DNA of 64,000 bases from an uncultured Clostridia bacterium (GTDB lineage Bacteria; Bacillota; Clostridia; TANB77; CAG-508), in contig CAMMZC010000001.1 of the NCBI GenBank assembly GCA_946529215.1, positions 1 to 64,000 of the forward strand. The letters run 5' to 3'. Positions within the stretch are counted from its first letter, which is position 1, and each line of letters begins with the position of its first letter. This document shows positions 32,897 to 43,100 of this stretch, in pieces. The notes under the pieces are model-generated. The model searched no databases. It was not told the DNA's origin and saw only the letters and a program-made list of their open reading frames with translations. A program made the translations under genes and the position numbers.

Positions 32897-33691
32897 TTAA
32901 ATAATACGTATTTCTCTTTCAGGAATAATCTCCAAAACTTGACAAACATCTCTTTCATCATAATTTTCCAGATTATTTTGTTTAATAAATTCTGCAACTT
33001 CGCTATTTTCAGATATATCCAAATTTATTTCTTCTATTATTTTTCCACAAAATCTCTTCTTTTTAATTTTTAAATTATCATCCCAATTTATAATTGTACT
33101 ATTATCATAAATTGTAAATTCGTTCATCACTTCTTTTGGAAAATCTATGTTTAATATAAGCTTTGCTTTTAGCAAACTTTTTCTTCTATTATTGCTTAAA
33201 TTAATTAATATTCCATCTTCTTCATACAACTTCTCTTCTATTCTTTTAAATTTTCCAATGTGATTTGTTACAATATTTATTGTTTTAAATTCTTTTGCAA
33301 ATTTATATATGTAATTTTCAACTTGACTATCTACTTCATTTACGCAAATAAAAATTTCTGTTTCTTCTCTTTTTTGGTCTTTTAAAACTTGGCTAATAAT
33401 ATCATCTGTTTTTTGTTTAAAAAGCCATTTTGGGGTACATATATTTATATTATTGCTATATAATAAATTTATAAATTGAATATCATTTTTCAATTCTTTT
33501 TCTATGCAAAGTTGTCTTACTTTCTGGCTTTCTAAAATATTTTTGATTTTTTGAACTATTTTTATTTTTGACTTTAAACTCGCTTTTTCTAAATTTTTAT
33601 TTATAAATATTTTGTTATTTTTTAAAGCTACTTTTTTTAATATATGTGCTTTTTTTGATTGTTCTAAAAATATAGTTTTCAATATAATCAC
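32897..33691 (-). CDS. Conserved-looking protein of unknown function
   Basis: 264 residues, not recognised. It is rich in Ile, Lys and Asn, with alternating strands and helices. A central alternating segment (EETEIFICVNEVDSQVENYI, KEFKTINIVTNHIGKFKRIE, DGILINLSN) resembles a Rossmann-like fold but lacks a nucleotide loop I can identify. No signal peptide or membrane helix. The start is probably GTG at 33691 or TTG at 33682; the ribosome site is weak. It lies between greA and yabP, all on the minus strand, which hints at a sporulation link without proof. Confidence 0.6.
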   Translation of the reverse strand: MIILKTIFLEQSKKAHILKKVALKNNKIFINKNLEKASLKSKIKIVQKIKNILESQKVRQLCIEKELKNDIQFINLLYSNNINICTPKWLFKQKTDDIISQVLKDQKREETEIFICVNEVDSQVENYIYKFAKEFKTINIVTNHIGKFKRIEEKLYEEDGILINLSNNRRKSLLKAKLILNIDFPKEVMNEFTIYDNSTIINWDDNLKIKKKRFCGKIIEEINLDISENSEVAEFIKQNNLENYDERDVCQVLEIIPEREIRII

Positions 33692-33733
33692 ATCCCATAT
33701 TTTATTGTATTATGAAATTTTGATTATATGACG

Positions 33734-33772
33734 AAAAAAGTAGCCATCTATATTTAGATAACTACTCTTTTT
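33734..33772 (-). terminator. Terminator after greA
   Basis: Stem AGTAG..ATCTA/TAGAT..CTACT with a symmetric internal mismatch, T-run on the minus strand. Confidence 0.85.
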
Positions 33773-33785
33773 AAATCAATAATTT

Positions 33786-34262
33786 TTATTTCTTAATAGC
33801 TAAAATCTTATATTTAATTACTCCTGCAGGAGCATTAACTTCAATTACTTTTCCTTTTTTCTCTCCTAAAAGAGCTTTACCTAAAGGAGATTCGTTTGAA
33901 ATTTTATTTTCTGCAAGATTTACTTCTGTTGAACCTACAATTGTGTAAGTAATATCTTCGTCAAATTCTAAATCACGAACTTTTACAATATTTCCAATTT
34001 GTACAGTTTCTAAGTCAATTTCTTTTTCATCTATAACTTTTGCATTTCTTATTTTTGCTTCTAAGTCTGCTATTTCTTGCTCATTTTCTTGTTGAGCATT
34101 TTTAGCCTCGTCATATTCAGAGTTTTCTGATAAATCTCCAAATCCTCTAGCTACTTTTATTCTTTCTGCAATTTCTGTTCTTCTTGTAGTTTTTAAGAAG
34201 TTTAATTGCTCTTCTAATTTGTTGTACCCTTCTTGGGTTAAAATTACTTCTTTCTCTTCCAT
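33786..34262 (-). CDS. greA: Transcription elongation factor GreA
   Basis: 158 residues, the family standard. N-terminal coiled coil with the tip acidic pair ([20 protein letters not shown]) that enters the RNA polymerase secondary channel, and the C-terminal FKBP-like domain with [20 protein letters not shown]. The ATG at 34262 has AAAGGA upstream; the in-frame TTG three codons earlier overlaps that site. Its leader holds palindrome R2. Confidence 0.97.
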   Translation of the reverse strand: MEEKEVILTQEGYNKLEEQLNFLKTTRRTEIAERIKVARGFGDLSENSEYDEAKNAQQENEQEIADLEAKIRNAKVIDEKEIDLETVQIGNIVKVRDLEFDEDITYTIVGSTEVNLAENKISNESPLGKALLGEKKGKVIEVNAPAGVIKYKILAIKK

Positions 34263-34294
34263 ATTTGTCAAATCCTTTCTTAATTATTCATTTT

Positions 34295-34374
34295 GATTAA
34301 TATATAAATTTTGAAATTTATGCGCCGGAGCGCAAGCGACATAAGTCATAAATTGATAAATTTATATATTAATC
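34295..34374. repeat. Palindromic intergenic repeat, copy R2
   Basis: Arms GATTAATATATAAATTT and AAATTTATATATTAATC are exact complements around the core TTATGCGCCGGAGCG, CAA, GCGACATAAG. It lies between the secF-like gene and greA, ending 9 bp before the secF-like stop codon. Confidence 0.85.
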
Positions 34375-34383
34375 AATTTTAAT

Positions 34384-35040
34384 TTAGTTATTTGTTTCCA
34401 ATTCTTCTACAAATTTATTCCTATCATTTTCAAACATTACTGTTAAGAAAATAATTGAAATTAAATATAGTCCTATACCACATGCAACTGTAAGTCTGCT
34501 AAATGGTAATCTTATAATTGATATTATGCTAAACAATAATAATTCAGCAACAGCAGGTAATAACAATGTTTTAAAAGCTACTTTTTTCCATCCTATTTTT
34601 CTAAATCTGAACATAAAATATACTAATACAATTCCTAAAGTACTAATTCCAGGTATAATAAATCTTTTTATAACATCTTTTATTCTTGTAAATGGAATTG
34701 TTTTTATTTCTATATTTGCACTATCTACCTCTGTCCCATATTTCTCATTAAATTTTGTAACTATGTTATTTCTTTGTTCCTCTGTAATTTCTTTTGCTTC
34801 TATAACTACAGCATTCCCAAAAGTCTCTACAGGTTGCACCATAAATTTAGTATCTCCTAATACTTCTTTTGATATTTTCTCTATGTCTGAAACTTCTATC
34901 CCTGTATAATTTGTAAGTTCAATTTGTTTTCTTGGTGCAAATTGCATTTCTGTTCTAAATCCTTTTGCTTCCCATACTGCTAACCCTGCAATAACTATCA
35001 AACAAATTACAATATAAATTATTAAATTTCTATTTTTCAT
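34384..35040 (-). CDS. Short, divergent SecF-like membrane protein
   Basis: About 218 residues. First membrane helix NLIIYIVICLIVIAGLAVW, then an extracytoplasmic domain with a SecF-like layout (QIELTNYTGIEVSDIEKISK, KFMVQPVETFGNAVVIEAKE), then about four closely packed helices. Full SecF has six helices and about 300 residues, so part of the RND-type membrane domain is absent or degenerate. It follows the SecD-like gene, separated by repeat R3. It would assist Sec export if functional. The ATG at 35040 is favoured over the one at 35052, which touches the AAAGGA site. Confidence 0.65.
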   Translation of the reverse strand: MKNRNLIIYIVICLIVIAGLAVWEAKGFRTEMQFAPRKQIELTNYTGIEVSDIEKISKEVLGDTKFMVQPVETFGNAVVIEAKEITEEQRNNIVTKFNEKYGTEVDSANIEIKTIPFTRIKDVIKRFIIPGISTLGIVLVYFMFRFRKIGWKKVAFKTLLLPAVAELLLFSIISIIRLPFSRLTVACGIGLYLISIIFLTVMFENDRNKFVEELETNN

Positions 35041-35161
35041 CTTTACTCTCATTCCTTTCCAAGGCTTAAAGTTTTATTTAAAATAATCATTTTTTAAACT
35101 TTCAATCCTTTTCTCTTTATTTTAAAATATTTATTATTGGCTATTTTTGTTCCCATTTGTT

Positions 35162-35242
35162 TGATTAATATATAAATTTTGAAATTTATGCGCCGGAGCG
35201 TATGCGACTTAAGTCATAAATTGAAAAATTATATATATTAAT
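35162..35242. repeat. Palindromic intergenic repeat, copy R3
   Basis: GATTAATATATAAATTTTG arm, core TTATGCGCCGGAGCG, TAT, GCGACTTAAG, and the returning arm ending TATATATTAATC. It lies between the secD-like and secF-like genes and stops 13 bp before the secD-like stop codon. Together with R2 it brackets the secF-like gene. Confidence 0.85.
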
Positions 35243-35255
35243 CTTATTACAAAAT

Positions 35256-36698
35256 TTACTCAGTCAAATGTTTTGTAACTAAAATATTATATGCTAAGCT
35301 TAATGCAATTCCCCAAAACATAACCATTCCTATACTTGAAAGTGCTAAAACATTTGTAAATACAAATATTATAGATATTGAAAAAATAGGTATTAATTTC
35401 ATTATAATATCTAAATATGTTTGATAATATTTTTTGTTATCCTCATTAATTTGTATAAGTTTCAAATTTGCTAAATAGTTTAAGCCTAAAACTATTATTA
35501 CACCTAATATAGCTTCCATTGAAATAGTTACATTAAATAGTCTTAATATAATTAAATACAATGCAACAAAACCTAAGTAACCTATAGCTGTTATTATTCC
35601 TTTTGTTTTAAATTTAACAATCATATATACTAATAAAAATCCAATAACTATTGAAGCTATTATAATTATGTTTCTAATTGCACTTATTTTAATTTCTGAT
35701 TGTACATATTTATTATCTTCTACATTATATTTTAAAGGTATTATACCATTATTTAAGGTTGTAGCTACTGTTCTTGCAGAATCTGCAGTATCTTGAATAG
35801 TTTTTGGATCTAATGAAACTTGTCCCATTCTTAATCCTATTTTTCCATCCTTAATTGGCTCTTCAAAACTTGTTGTAGTAACAGAATTTCCTGAAATATA
35901 TAAAGTTACTTCTTTTTGTTTTTCATCTTCAGCTTTTTTTGAATTATCTTCACTAGATTCATCTTTTTGAGTATTTTCATCATCAGAATTTTCTGATTTT
36001 TCATTTTCTGTATCTTCGTCTTTATTTTCTTCTTCTGATTTTTTTTCTATTTTTTTATACTCATTTTCACTTAAATCTTTCAAAATATTTTTACCATCAT
36101 TATTAAATTGCAAATCTAGATAAACTGCCGTACCTGTTGAAGTTGAACTATATAAAACTTGAGCCTTTTCAAAATTTTCACTTGTTAAGAGAACTTTTGA
36201 AGTATCTTTAGAATCTTTTAATTCCACACTTCCTGTTTCTGTTATATTACTAACAACTCTATCTGTGATATCATCCTCAGGAATTTGCAAATATATAGTT
36301 CCTGTTTGCTTATCCATACTTAAATTATAATCTTGTACACCAAGATCTTGTAATCTTTTTTCAATTATAGACTTTGATTTTTCATAATTATCTATATTTA
36401 AGCTTTCAATACTATTTACTTTTTCATCTGATTTTTTATACTTATTTGATTCTATACTAGAATCATCATAAGAATCTGTATCTCCTACAACTTTATTATC
36501 TGAATCCACTACTTTATTTGCATCACTTACTTCAAGTATTATTTCTCTATAACCTGTAAAATCTTTACTTAAAGTAAAATCTTTTATGCTATTTTTCATT
36601 TCTAATGGCTTTTTCCATGGCAAGTAAACTCCTACAAATCCTATTAAACATATTATTATAATAGCTATAATCTTTGCAACAAGTTTTAATTTTTTCAT
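35256..36698 (-). CDS. Divergent SecD-like membrane protein
   Basis: 480 residues. N-terminal helix (IIAIIIICLIGFVGVYLPW), a large extracytoplasmic domain with SecD-type blocks (IIEKRLQDLGVQDYNLSMDK, GTIYLQIPEDD, DLQFNNDGKNIL, NSVTTTSFEEPIKDGKIGLR) and five C-terminal helices. The usual N-terminal GLDLQGG motif is replaced by SKDFTGYREIILEV. A Glu/Asp/Lys/Ser-rich insert (about 205-260) is unusual. Together with the downstream SecF-like gene it forms a divergent SecDF pair. Confidence 0.75.
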   Translation of the reverse strand: MKKLKLVAKIIAIIIICLIGFVGVYLPWKKPLEMKNSIKDFTLSKDFTGYREIILEVSDANKVVDSDNKVVGDTDSYDDSSIESNKYKKSDEKVNSIESLNIDNYEKSKSIIEKRLQDLGVQDYNLSMDKQTGTIYLQIPEDDITDRVVSNITETGSVELKDSKDTSKVLLTSENFEKAQVLYSSTSTGTAVYLDLQFNNDGKNILKDLSENEYKKIEKKSEEENKDEDTENEKSENSDDENTQKDESSEDNSKKAEDEKQKEVTLYISGNSVTTTSFEEPIKDGKIGLRMGQVSLDPKTIQDTADSARTVATTLNNGIIPLKYNVEDNKYVQSEIKISAIRNIIIIASIVIGFLLVYMIVKFKTKGIITAIGYLGFVALYLIILRLFNVTISMEAILGVIIVLGLNYLANLKLIQINEDNKKYYQTYLDIIMKLIPIFSISIIFVFTNVLALSSIGMVMFWGIALSLAYNILVTKHLTE

Positions 36699-36824
36699 CT
36701 ATAATCAATCCCTTCTAATTATTGTTACTTTAATATTTTATCAATTAATTTTTAGCAATAAATTTTGTCAAATAATTTCAATAATTTATTACCTTATATA
36801 TTCTAGCTTAATTTTTTAAAAATT

Positions 36825-37910
36825 TCAACTATTTTTTAAAATTTTCTTTAATTGTTTTTCAATTTTTGAATTGTATTCTTTTGCATTAAATGATTTTCTT
36901 AATTTATATCCTTTTTCCAAGAATTGTTTCATAGCTTTATAAATACCTTTTGTCGTTTTTGGAGCCACAATTCCTCTTCCATTTTGTATATCTTGAAAAT
37001 CTGATACATCAGTAGTTATTATTGGCTTATTAAACAAAAAACTTTCTAAAAATACAACTGGATATCCTTCATAATCTGAAGATAAAATCACACAATCTGA
37101 AATTTTAAAATATGGATATGGGTTTTCTTGTGAACCTTCAAAAATAAAGTTTCTACCTAGATCATATTTTTCTACTAAATATTTATATTTTGGTGTATCT
37201 TTCCCATTCCCTACAAAAATAATTCTAAATTTATAATTTTCCTTTTTTAAAAGTGCAGCAGCCTTTATGATTCTTGAAAGCTTTTTTTGTTTTTCATCAT
37301 GTCTACTCACATTTAAAAAAGTAGTTATTTCTTGAGTATATCTAATTCTTATGTTCTCTTTTGATTTTTCATATATTTTGTTACTATCTATAAAATTATT
37401 ACAATAATATACATTTTTTTGCTCAGGAAAAACTTGTTTAAAAGTATCTTTTGCTTTTCTAGAAACAAATACTATTTTTGAAAATTCATCATAATCAATA
37501 TCTTCAAAAAATTTTTTTACTTCTCTTGTATTCCCATTAAATTGTGCCAAATAATCTGCATGGCACCACAAAATCGAGTTTTTTGAAGCTGTTCTTGCTA
37601 CAAAAGAATCCGGCTTTGAATAAGTTGCATAAGATATTGAAACATCAAATTTATTTTTATACTTAATTATAAATTTAGTTTGTTTAATAAAGTTTTTTAT
37701 TTTTCTAATAGATCTTAATCCCCTTTTATATGGCTTAAACTCAATAACTTTTACCGTTTTACTTAATTGTTTTAAAAGTTTTCCTTTTTTTTCTTCAAGT
37801 GCTAAAGTTACATTATAACCGTTTTCTTCAAAGTAATGTATTAAAGTAATTAAAGATTTTTCTATTCCACCAATTTCTAGATTTTTCGCAGCAAGCAAAA
37901 TATTTTTCAT
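36825..37910 (-). CDS. Family 4 glycosyltransferase
   Basis: About 361 residues, GT-B fold. N-terminal LEIGGIEKSLITLIHYFEEN with the glycine-rich donor-side loop; C-terminal TTFLNVSRHDEKQKKLSRII, FIFEGSQENPYPYFKISDCV and the EX7E region SSDYEGYPVVFLESFLFNKP. Such enzymes transfer sugars to surface glycans; the acceptor is unknown. It lies downstream of galE on the same strand, suggesting UDP-galactose use in an exopolysaccharide or teichoic-type glycan (inference). The start is the ATG at 37910 behind AAAGGAA. Confidence 0.88.
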   Translation of the reverse strand: MKNILLAAKNLEIGGIEKSLITLIHYFEENGYNVTLALEEKKGKLLKQLSKTVKVIEFKPYKRGLRSIRKIKNFIKQTKFIIKYKNKFDVSISYATYSKPDSFVARTASKNSILWCHADYLAQFNGNTREVKKFFEDIDYDEFSKIVFVSRKAKDTFKQVFPEQKNVYYCNNFIDSNKIYEKSKENIRIRYTQEITTFLNVSRHDEKQKKLSRIIKAAALLKKENYKFRIIFVGNGKDTPKYKYLVEKYDLGRNFIFEGSQENPYPYFKISDCVILSSDYEGYPVVFLESFLFNKPIITTDVSDFQDIQNGRGIVAPKTTKGIYKAMKQFLEKGYKLRKSFNAKEYNSKIEKQLKKILKNS

Positions 37911-37994
37911 CAAAAATTCCTTTCTTTCTTAGGTTACTTTTTGGGACGGAGGAAAAAAGAACCTTATCCCTAAATTCTTTAATTATTCAAAAAT

Positions 37995-39005
37995 TCATCT
38001 ATTTTTTACTACAAAATTCCAAGAATCTCTACACATATCTTCTAATGTTCTTGTAGCAACCCATCCTAATTCTAATTTAGCCTTGCTACTATCTGCAAAA
38101 AATACTGGCAAATCCCCTGCTCTTCTTTCTGCATATTGGTATGGCACATCAACATTATTTACTTTTATAAATGTATCTACCATTTCTTGAACAGTGTATG
38201 GATTTCCTGTTCCTAAATTATATACATATATTCCTGAATTTTCTTTATCTAATTTCTCAAGAGCCTTAATATGGCCAATTGCTAAATCCACAACATGTAA
38301 GAAGTCTCTTGCACATGTTCCATCTTTTGTTTCTTTATAATCATTTCCAAAAATATTTAAATGATCTATTTCTTTATTTGCAACTTTCATAATAAATGGC
38401 ATTAAATTATTTGGGATTCCTTTTGGATCTTCACCAATTAATCCACTTTCATGTGCTCCAACTGGATTGAAATATCTTAAAATAGCAATATCCCAGTTAT
38501 TATCTGCAGCATATACATCTTCTAATATTTTTTCAATCATTATTTTAGTTGTTCCATAAGGACTTGAAGCTTGTCCTCTTTGCATTGTTTCAACATATTT
38601 TACATCATCTTGTTCTCCATAAATTGTTGCTGAAGAACTAAATACAAATTTTTTTACATTATATTTTTGCATTGTTTCTAGAAGTATTATGGCTCCTGAA
38701 ACGTTATTGTGATAATATTTTAACGGTTCTTTTACAGACTCTCCAACTGCTTTATATCCTGCAAAATTTATAACTGAATCTATTTCATTTTCTTCAAAAA
38801 CATTTTCTAATTCTTGTTTATTCAAATAATCTATATTATACGCCTTTACATCTTTTCCCGTTATTTCTTTTATTTTATCTAATACTTTTGGATTACTATT
38901 TGCAAAGTTATCTACTATTACAACCTCTCTTCCAGAATTTAGTAATTCTACAACTGTGTGACTTCCTATATATCCTGTACCACCTGTAACTAATACTTTT
39001 TTCAT
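37995..39005 (-). CDS. galE: UDP-glucose 4-epimerase GalE
   Basis: 336 residues, extended SDR. NAD loop GGTGYIGSH at 8-16, catalytic Tyr150 and Lys154 in SPYGTTK, Ser in VFSSSATIYG, and the family blocks FNPVGAHESGLIGEDP and DGTCARDFLHVVDLA. It interconverts UDP-glucose and UDP-galactose. The ATG at 39005 is chosen, with AAAGGAAAG upstream; the earlier GTG overlaps it. The 1.1-kb gap upstream is unusual for this dense window. Confidence 0.95.
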   Translation of the reverse strand: MKKVLVTGGTGYIGSHTVVELLNSGREVVIVDNFANSNPKVLDKIKEITGKDVKAYNIDYLNKQELENVFEENEIDSVINFAGYKAVGESVKEPLKYYHNNVSGAIILLETMQKYNVKKFVFSSSATIYGEQDDVKYVETMQRGQASSPYGTTKIMIEKILEDVYAADNNWDIAILRYFNPVGAHESGLIGEDPKGIPNNLMPFIMKVANKEIDHLNIFGNDYKETKDGTCARDFLHVVDLAIGHIKALEKLDKENSGIYVYNLGTGNPYTVQEMVDTFIKVNNVDVPYQYAERRAGDLPVFFADSSKAKLELGWVATRTLEDMCRDSWNFVVKNR

Positions 39006-39405
39006 AATTTTCACTTTCCTTTCATATTTTGTTTTATTTCAATACTTAATTTTTTAATGTAAGTAGAGCTTTTTCTACTTTGTTAGCATGCATATTTTTT
39101 CTTTATGCACATAAAAATTTTTTTGTTTTGATTTTATGAGAGTAATTTCTTTATATGCGTAAAATAATTTATCTAGGGTTATTTTACTACAATAAAAATA
39201 AAATTTCAACTATAAATTAAAATTATAAAAAAAAAGCTAGACAACATCCTTAAAACTCACAGCTTAACTAATTATAAATCCGTGCAACTAGTTAATGTAT
39301 AAATTATCTGAATGTAATGTATAATGGATATTCAATAAATTTCTAAATTTTGAAAAAAAGTCAAATAAAATCCTTATAATTATATATTAATTTTCAAAAA
39401 AATTT

Positions 39406-39594
39406 CGACGCACCCCCTTTTTTGGTAGTAAGCTCAGGATTAGTCACAATGCATTTTGGGCATATTTTTAGTTTTTAAAATTAAACATACTAATAAAAAT
39501 GTCTTATTATTGATTTTGACAAGTAATATAGGCATTATTTTATTATGTTTCACACACTTTGTTTGGTTGCAAAAATGCTTTACAAATTTTTTTA
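39406..39594. repeat. 189-bp intergenic element, copy B
   Basis: Same ends and same 189-bp length as copy A at 5552-5740: CGACGCACCCCCTTTTTT at the left and ATGCTTTACAAATTTTTTTA at the right on the plus strand. Also shared is a TAA..TCAG.ATT stretch just inside the left end. The interior differs, suggesting an element under constraint at its ends. Confidence 0.55.
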
Positions 39595-39711
39595 TTTTTT
39601 TATATTTATCTTAACCCATATTTTGTTTATTGCTCAACTACTATTCAACAATTATATATAAATATTTTTTGTTTTCACGATAACGCACCAAAATTTAAGT
39701 AGCCTTTCAAA

Positions 39712-39740
39712 TTAGATGCTAATCCATTTTTAGCATCTAA
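39712..39740. repeat. Perfect inverted repeat near element B
   Basis: TTAGATGCTA and TAGCATCTAA, 9-nt spacer. No T-run follows on either strand, so it is not a standard terminator. Confidence 0.6.
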
Positions 39741-39902
39741 AAAGTCTTAATTTTCAAATTTTTTCATACCCGCTTTTTACAGGGATTATAGTTTTTTTAT
39801 ATTGATATTTAACTATAACTTCTTACAACTTTTTTACTTTTAAAGGATGTTATTGTGAATTTATTAAAAAATAATATAAAAAAATGGCTTCATCACTTGC
39901 GC

Positions 39903-39934
39903 AGATTGCAAAGCAATCGCGTGAATATAAGAAA
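39903..39934 (+). repeat. Hairpin motif, copy 2 (shared with 11602-11633)
   Basis: AGATTG, CAAAG, CAATC then GCGTGAATATAAGAAA. Stem and tail are as in the tsaE leader. Here no plus-strand gene follows; the rpoC terminator does. Confidence 0.5.
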
Positions 39935-39952
39935 CTTAACCTTGTTCCTCTG

Positions 39953-40004
39953 AAAAAAAGACCATTAAGTCAAATTAAATTTGATCTTCTTATGGTCTTT
40001 TTTA
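39953..40004. terminator. Terminator after rpoC, bidirectional in form
   Basis: AAAAAGACCAT and ATGGTCTTTTT arms with an inner AAG/CTT extension; T-run on both strands. It lies 130 bp beyond the rpoC stop codon. Confidence 0.85.
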
Positions 40005-40134
40005 AATTAATTATTTTGCTTCTTTTATTCAGCTTCTCTTCCTCTTGTTTTCTCGTTTTCTTTAAGAATAAGCATCACCATTTTAATCACCTTTATAAAA
40101 ACCGCTAACTGCTGCAAAATAATTTTTATTCTTT

Positions 40135-43100
40135 TTACTTTGCTACATTTTCCATTTCCTCTGTTTGTTCACCAGAATTTTCTTCTTTTTGCTCTGTATT
40201 TATTTGGATGTCTTGATATTTTTGCATTCCAGTACCTGCTGGGATTAATTTACCGATGATAACATTTTCTTTTAATCCAATTAGGTCATCTTCTTTGCCT
40301 TTTATTGCTGCTTCTGTAAGAACTCTTGTTGTTTCTTGGAATGAAGCTGCTGATAAGAATGAATCTGTTGCAAGAGAAGCTTTTGTAATACCAAGTAAAA
40401 CACGTTTTCCTGTTGCAGGTTTTAATCCTTTTTCTTTTAATTCTGCGTTTTTGTCTGCGAATTCGTACATATCTACCAATGTTCCAGGGAACATGTCTGA
40501 ATCTCCGTTATCTTCAACTCTGACTTTCTTAAGCATTTGACGTCCTATAACTTCGATGTGTTTGTCATTTATATCAACACCTTGGTTTCTATAAACTTTT
40601 TGAACTTCTGTTGTTAAGTATTCATAAACTCCTTCTGGTCCTTTTATAGCTAAAATGTCTGATGGATTTATAGAACCTTCGATTAATGGATCTCCAGCTT
40701 CTATCATATCTCCATTTTGTACTTTCATTTTTGAACCAAATGGAATTGTATAAGTTTTAGAGTCATCATTAGATGTAACAACAACTTCTTTCTTTTTCTT
40801 TGTTTCTTTAATTTTTACTTTACCTGCAATTTCTGTAATTACAGCTAATCCCTTTGGTTTACGAGCTTCGAATAGCTCCTCAACTCTAGGAAGACCTTGT
40901 GTGATATCTGTACCAATAGCACCACCAGCGTGTTTTGTGTTCATTGTAAGCTGTGTACCAGGTTCACCAATTGATTGAGCTGCAACTATACCAACAGATT
41001 CACCAATATTTACTAAGTCATGTCTTGCTAAGCCCATTCCATAACATTTTTGGCATACTCCATGTTTTGAACGACATGCAAGAACTGTACGAACTTCTAC
41101 TCTATCAATTCCAGCTGCAACAATTTTGTCTGCGATTTCGTCTGTAATCATTGTATTTGTATCAACAATTACTTCTTTAGTTTCTGGATTTATAACATCA
41201 TGTGTTACAAATCTTCCTATTAATCTTTCTTGTATTGTTTCTATTAATTGATTTCCGTCTTTAATGTCATATACCCATAAACCTTCAGTTGTTCCACAAT
41301 CATGGTCTCTAACTATAATTTCTTGAGCAACATCAACAAGTCTTCTTGTTAAGTAACCAGAGTCAGCTGTTCTTAAAGCTGTATCTGCCAAACCTTTTCT
41401 AGCTTGGTGTGAAGATATGAAGTATTCAAGTGCATCAAGACCTTCTGCGAATGATGCCTTAATTGGAATTTCGATAACTTTACCTGTTGTTCCTGCCATA
41501 AGTCCTCTCATACCTGCTGCTTGTCTTAATTGGTTTAAGTTACCTCTTGCTCCTGATTGAACCATTAAGTTAATTGGGTTAAGTGGCTCTAATCTTTCTT
41601 CTAGAGATTTACCAACTTTAGTTGTTGCATTATTCCAAATATTAACTACTTCTTTAAATCTCTCGTCATTTGTAATTAAACCTCTTCTATATTGTTTTCT
41701 TACATTTTCAACTTGTTGCTCTGCTTCTGCTAAAATTTCTGGTTTATCTTCTGGAACTTTAACATCTTCCATAGAATATGTAAGTCCTGAACGAGTAGAG
41801 TATTTAAATCCTTTGTCTTTTACATTATCTAGTAATGCTGCAGATACTGAAAGTCCATGAACTTTTATGCATGTATCTATTAATTTTCCTAATTTCTTTT
41901 TATCTACTGGAAAATCTATTTCATATTGGAACATCTCATCAGGATTTGTTCTATCTTTGTAACCTAAATCTTGTGGAATTCCTTCATTATAGATAATTCT
42001 TCCAACTGTAGTTTCTATTTTTTTAGATTTAAGTTCTCCGTCTATTTCTAATGTTCTTCTAACCCATATTTTTGCATGCATTCCAACTTCGTGATTTTCG
42101 TAAGCCATTATAGCTTCTTCTGGATCTTTGAAATATTTTCCTTCTCCAAGTTCACCTTCAACTTCCATTGTTAGATAATATCCACCAAATACCATATCTA
42201 TTGTAGGTACTGTAACTGTTTTACCATCTTGTGGTTTTAGAAGGTTATTTGTAGAAAGCATTAAAAATCTTGCTTCTGCTTGTGCTTCTGGTGATAATGG
42301 TAAGTGAATAGCCATTTGGTCACCATCAAAGTCTGCGTTGAATGCTGTACAAACTAATGGGTGAAGTTTAATTGCTCTACCTTCAACTAGAACTGGTTCA
42401 AATGCTTGAATACCAAGTCTATGAAGTGTTGGAGCACGGTTAAGCATAACTGGGTGGTCTTTTATAACTTCTTCTAATATTCCCCAAACTTCTGGTCTTA
42501 ATCTTTCTACCATTCTTTTTGCATTTTTAATATTGTGTGCTATTCCACGTCCTACTAATTCTTTCATTACAAATGGTTTAAATAACTCAACTGCCATTTC
42601 TTTTGGAACACCACATTGATATATTTTAAGTTCAGGTCCAACAACTATAACTGAACGTCCTGAATAGTCAACACGTTTTCCAAGTAAGTTTTGACGAAAA
42701 CGTCCTTGTTTACCTTTAAGCATGTCTGAAAGTGATTTTAAAGCTCTTCCACCAGCTCCTGTAACAGGTCTTCCACGTCTTGAGTTATCTATTAAAGCAT
42801 CAACTGATTCTTGTAACATTCTTTTTTCGTTTCTTACAATTATTTCTGGTGCTTCTAATTCAATTAATCTTTTTAATCTGTTATTTCTGTTTATAACTCT
42901 TCTATATAAGTCATTTAAGTCTGATGTAGCAAATCTTCCTCCATCTAATTGAACCATAGGTCTTAAATCTGGTGGAATTACAGGTACTACATTCATAACC
43001 ATCCATTCAGGTCTGTTTCCTGAAATTCTGAATGATTCTACTGTATCTAATCTTTTTAATAATTTCAGTCTTTTTTGTTCTGTAGATTTTGAAATTTCTT

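Larger units (their letters stand above)
39006..40134. other. Large gene-poor gap between galE and rpoC
   Basis: About 1.1 kb with no convincing gene on either strand. It contains, left to right: an AT-rich galE upstream region, a T9 run near 39226-39236 on the minus strand that may end a transcript, element B (39406-39594), a perfect 10-bp inverted repeat (39712-39740), the shared hairpin motif (39903-39934) and the rpoC terminator (39953-40004). A 74-codon frame at 39884-40108 is not supported. Confidence 0.6.

Noticed and set aside
39884..40108. 74-codon plus-strand frame starting MASSLAQIAKQSREYKKLN
   Set aside because: It runs through the rpoC terminator hairpin and ends in low-complexity sequence. 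The apparent peptide similarity to the tsaE leader is explained by the shared hairpin motif, which in the other copy is preceded directly by a stop codon.
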